A DNA stretch of 5,834 nucleotides, taken from the NCBI GenBank assembly GCA_030751755.1, contig JASMFO010000069.1, positions 1 to 5,834 of the forward strand. The letters are read 5' to 3'. Positions 5,405-5,834 of this stretch are shown here, in pieces (positions within the stretch are counted from its first letter, which is position 1; every line of letters begins with the position of its first letter). The translations under genes and the position numbers were made by a program. The notes beneath the pieces are model-generated. The model was not told the origin of the DNA and searched no databases. It saw only the letters and a list, made by a program, of their open reading frames with translations. This stretch comes from Candidatus Woesearchaeota archaeon (GTDB lineage Archaea; Nanobdellota; Nanobdellia; Woesearchaeales; GW2011-AR4).

Positions 5405-5834
5405 ATGACTAATGAAAAAATAAATACCATCAGCGAATTAAAAGATATTTCAGAAGAATTAAGAAACCAGAATAAAATAGTCATAACTACAAATGGTGTA
5501 TTTGATATTCTGCATATTGGCCATATAAGATATTTGCAAGAAGCGAAAAAGCTTGGAGATGTTTTAATTGTGGCTGTAAATTCAGATTTTTCTACAAAGA
5601 GAATTAAAGGCCCAAAAAGGCCGTTAAATAATGAAAAAGACAGAGTAGAAGCTTTGGCTACTTTAGAATGCGTTGACTATGTAGCGATATTTAATGAGGA
5701 GACTCCAATAAAATTTCTTGAGGAAATAAAGCCAAGTATCCACGCCAAAGGTGGTGACTACAATATAAACCAGATAATTGAGAAAGATGCTGTGGAAAAA
5801 AATAATGGAAAAATAGTATTAATTCCAAAAGTTA
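5405..5834 (+). CDS. hldC: Heptose-1-phosphate adenylyltransferase (HldE C-terminal domain/RfaE2 type), 3' end missing
   Basis: An open frame from ATG 5405 to the window edge gives 143 residues with no stop, so the gene continues to the right. It is a cytidylyltransferase-fold enzyme very close to the C-terminal half of E. coli HldE: T29-N-G-V-F-D-I-L-H37-I-G-H40 (the HxGH nucleotide-binding motif), K48-K-L-G-D-V-L-I-V-A-V-N-S-D61, S-T-K65-R...K-G-P-K-R-P73, and K115-G-G-D-Y119. The family is usually about 150-160 residues as a stand-alone protein; the missing part should include the G/S-S-T-T-type segment. It transfers AMP from ATP to heptose-1-phosphate to make ADP-D-glycero-D-manno-heptose. 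The start is one base after the phosphatase stop, with no clear Shine-Dalgarno site, so it probably depends on coupling. A CDP-glycerol- or FAD-synthetase-type relative is the alternative, but the N-S-D-x-S-T-K-R and K-G-G-D-Y motifs and the neighbours argue for RfaE2. Confidence 0.93.
   Translation, partial: MTNEKINTISELKDISEELRNQNKIVITTNGVFDILHIGHIRYLQEAKKLGDVLIVAVNSDFSTKRIKGPKRPLNNEKDRVEALATLECVDYVAIFNEETPIKFLEEIKPSIHAKGGDYNINQIIEKDAVEKNNGKIVLIPKV

Noticed and set aside
1..5834. CRISPR arrays, tRNA or rRNA genes, insertion sequences and attachment sites.
   Set aside because: None seen. There are no regularly spaced repeats, no cloverleaf-like segments in the only intergenic gap, no transposase frames and no terminal inverted repeats. 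The window is almost fully coding.

Overview
The window is strongly A+T-rich, compactly coded DNA. The single 115-base non-coding gap (2521-2635) carries two divergent promoters of archaeal type: BRE/TATA-like boxes about 25 bases ahead of start codons that have almost no leader and no Shine-Dalgarno site. Together with short protein sizes, a DPM1-like glycosyltransferase, a DUF2304 protein and a ribbon-helix-helix (RHH) protein, this suggests an uncultured archaeon, perhaps of the DPANN group. A CPR-type bacterium cannot be excluded from sequence reading alone.

Left block (1-1770, + strand): the C-terminal end of a family 2 glycosyltransferase, a small three-helix DUF2304 membrane protein and a family 9 (heptosyltransferase-like) glycosyltransferase. 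They are packed with gaps of 0 to 6 bases and look like the end of a surface-glycan operon. It abuts, tail to tail with no spacer, a minus-strand gene (1771-2520) that encodes an RHH DNA-binding domain fused to a sugar-nucleotidyltransferase-like domain. That second domain appears to lack key catalytic residues.

Right block (2636 to the right edge, + strand): a tightly coupled operon of a cupin, an HldD-like epimerase, an HldE-type heptose-7-phosphate kinase, a GmhB-type heptose-1,7-bisphosphate phosphatase and an HldE-type (RfaE2) adenylyltransferase cut by the window edge. The last three follow the order of the ADP-heptose pathway: kinase, phosphatase, nucleotidyl transfer. The epimerase would give the L-glycero-D-manno form. 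The first enzyme, GmhA (sedoheptulose-7-phosphate isomerase), is not in the window.

The main point of interest is the whole arrangement. A probable archaeon carries an ADP-heptose operon beside a heptosyltransferase-like enzyme. The divergent promoter region holds repeated AGTAT/ATACT palindromes, one between each TATA box and its start codon. The neighbouring RHH-nucleotidyltransferase fusion is a plausible pathway-specific repressor that senses a sugar phosphate or sugar nucleotide through a dead enzyme domain. The enzyme families and palindromes are read directly; the regulatory model is inference.
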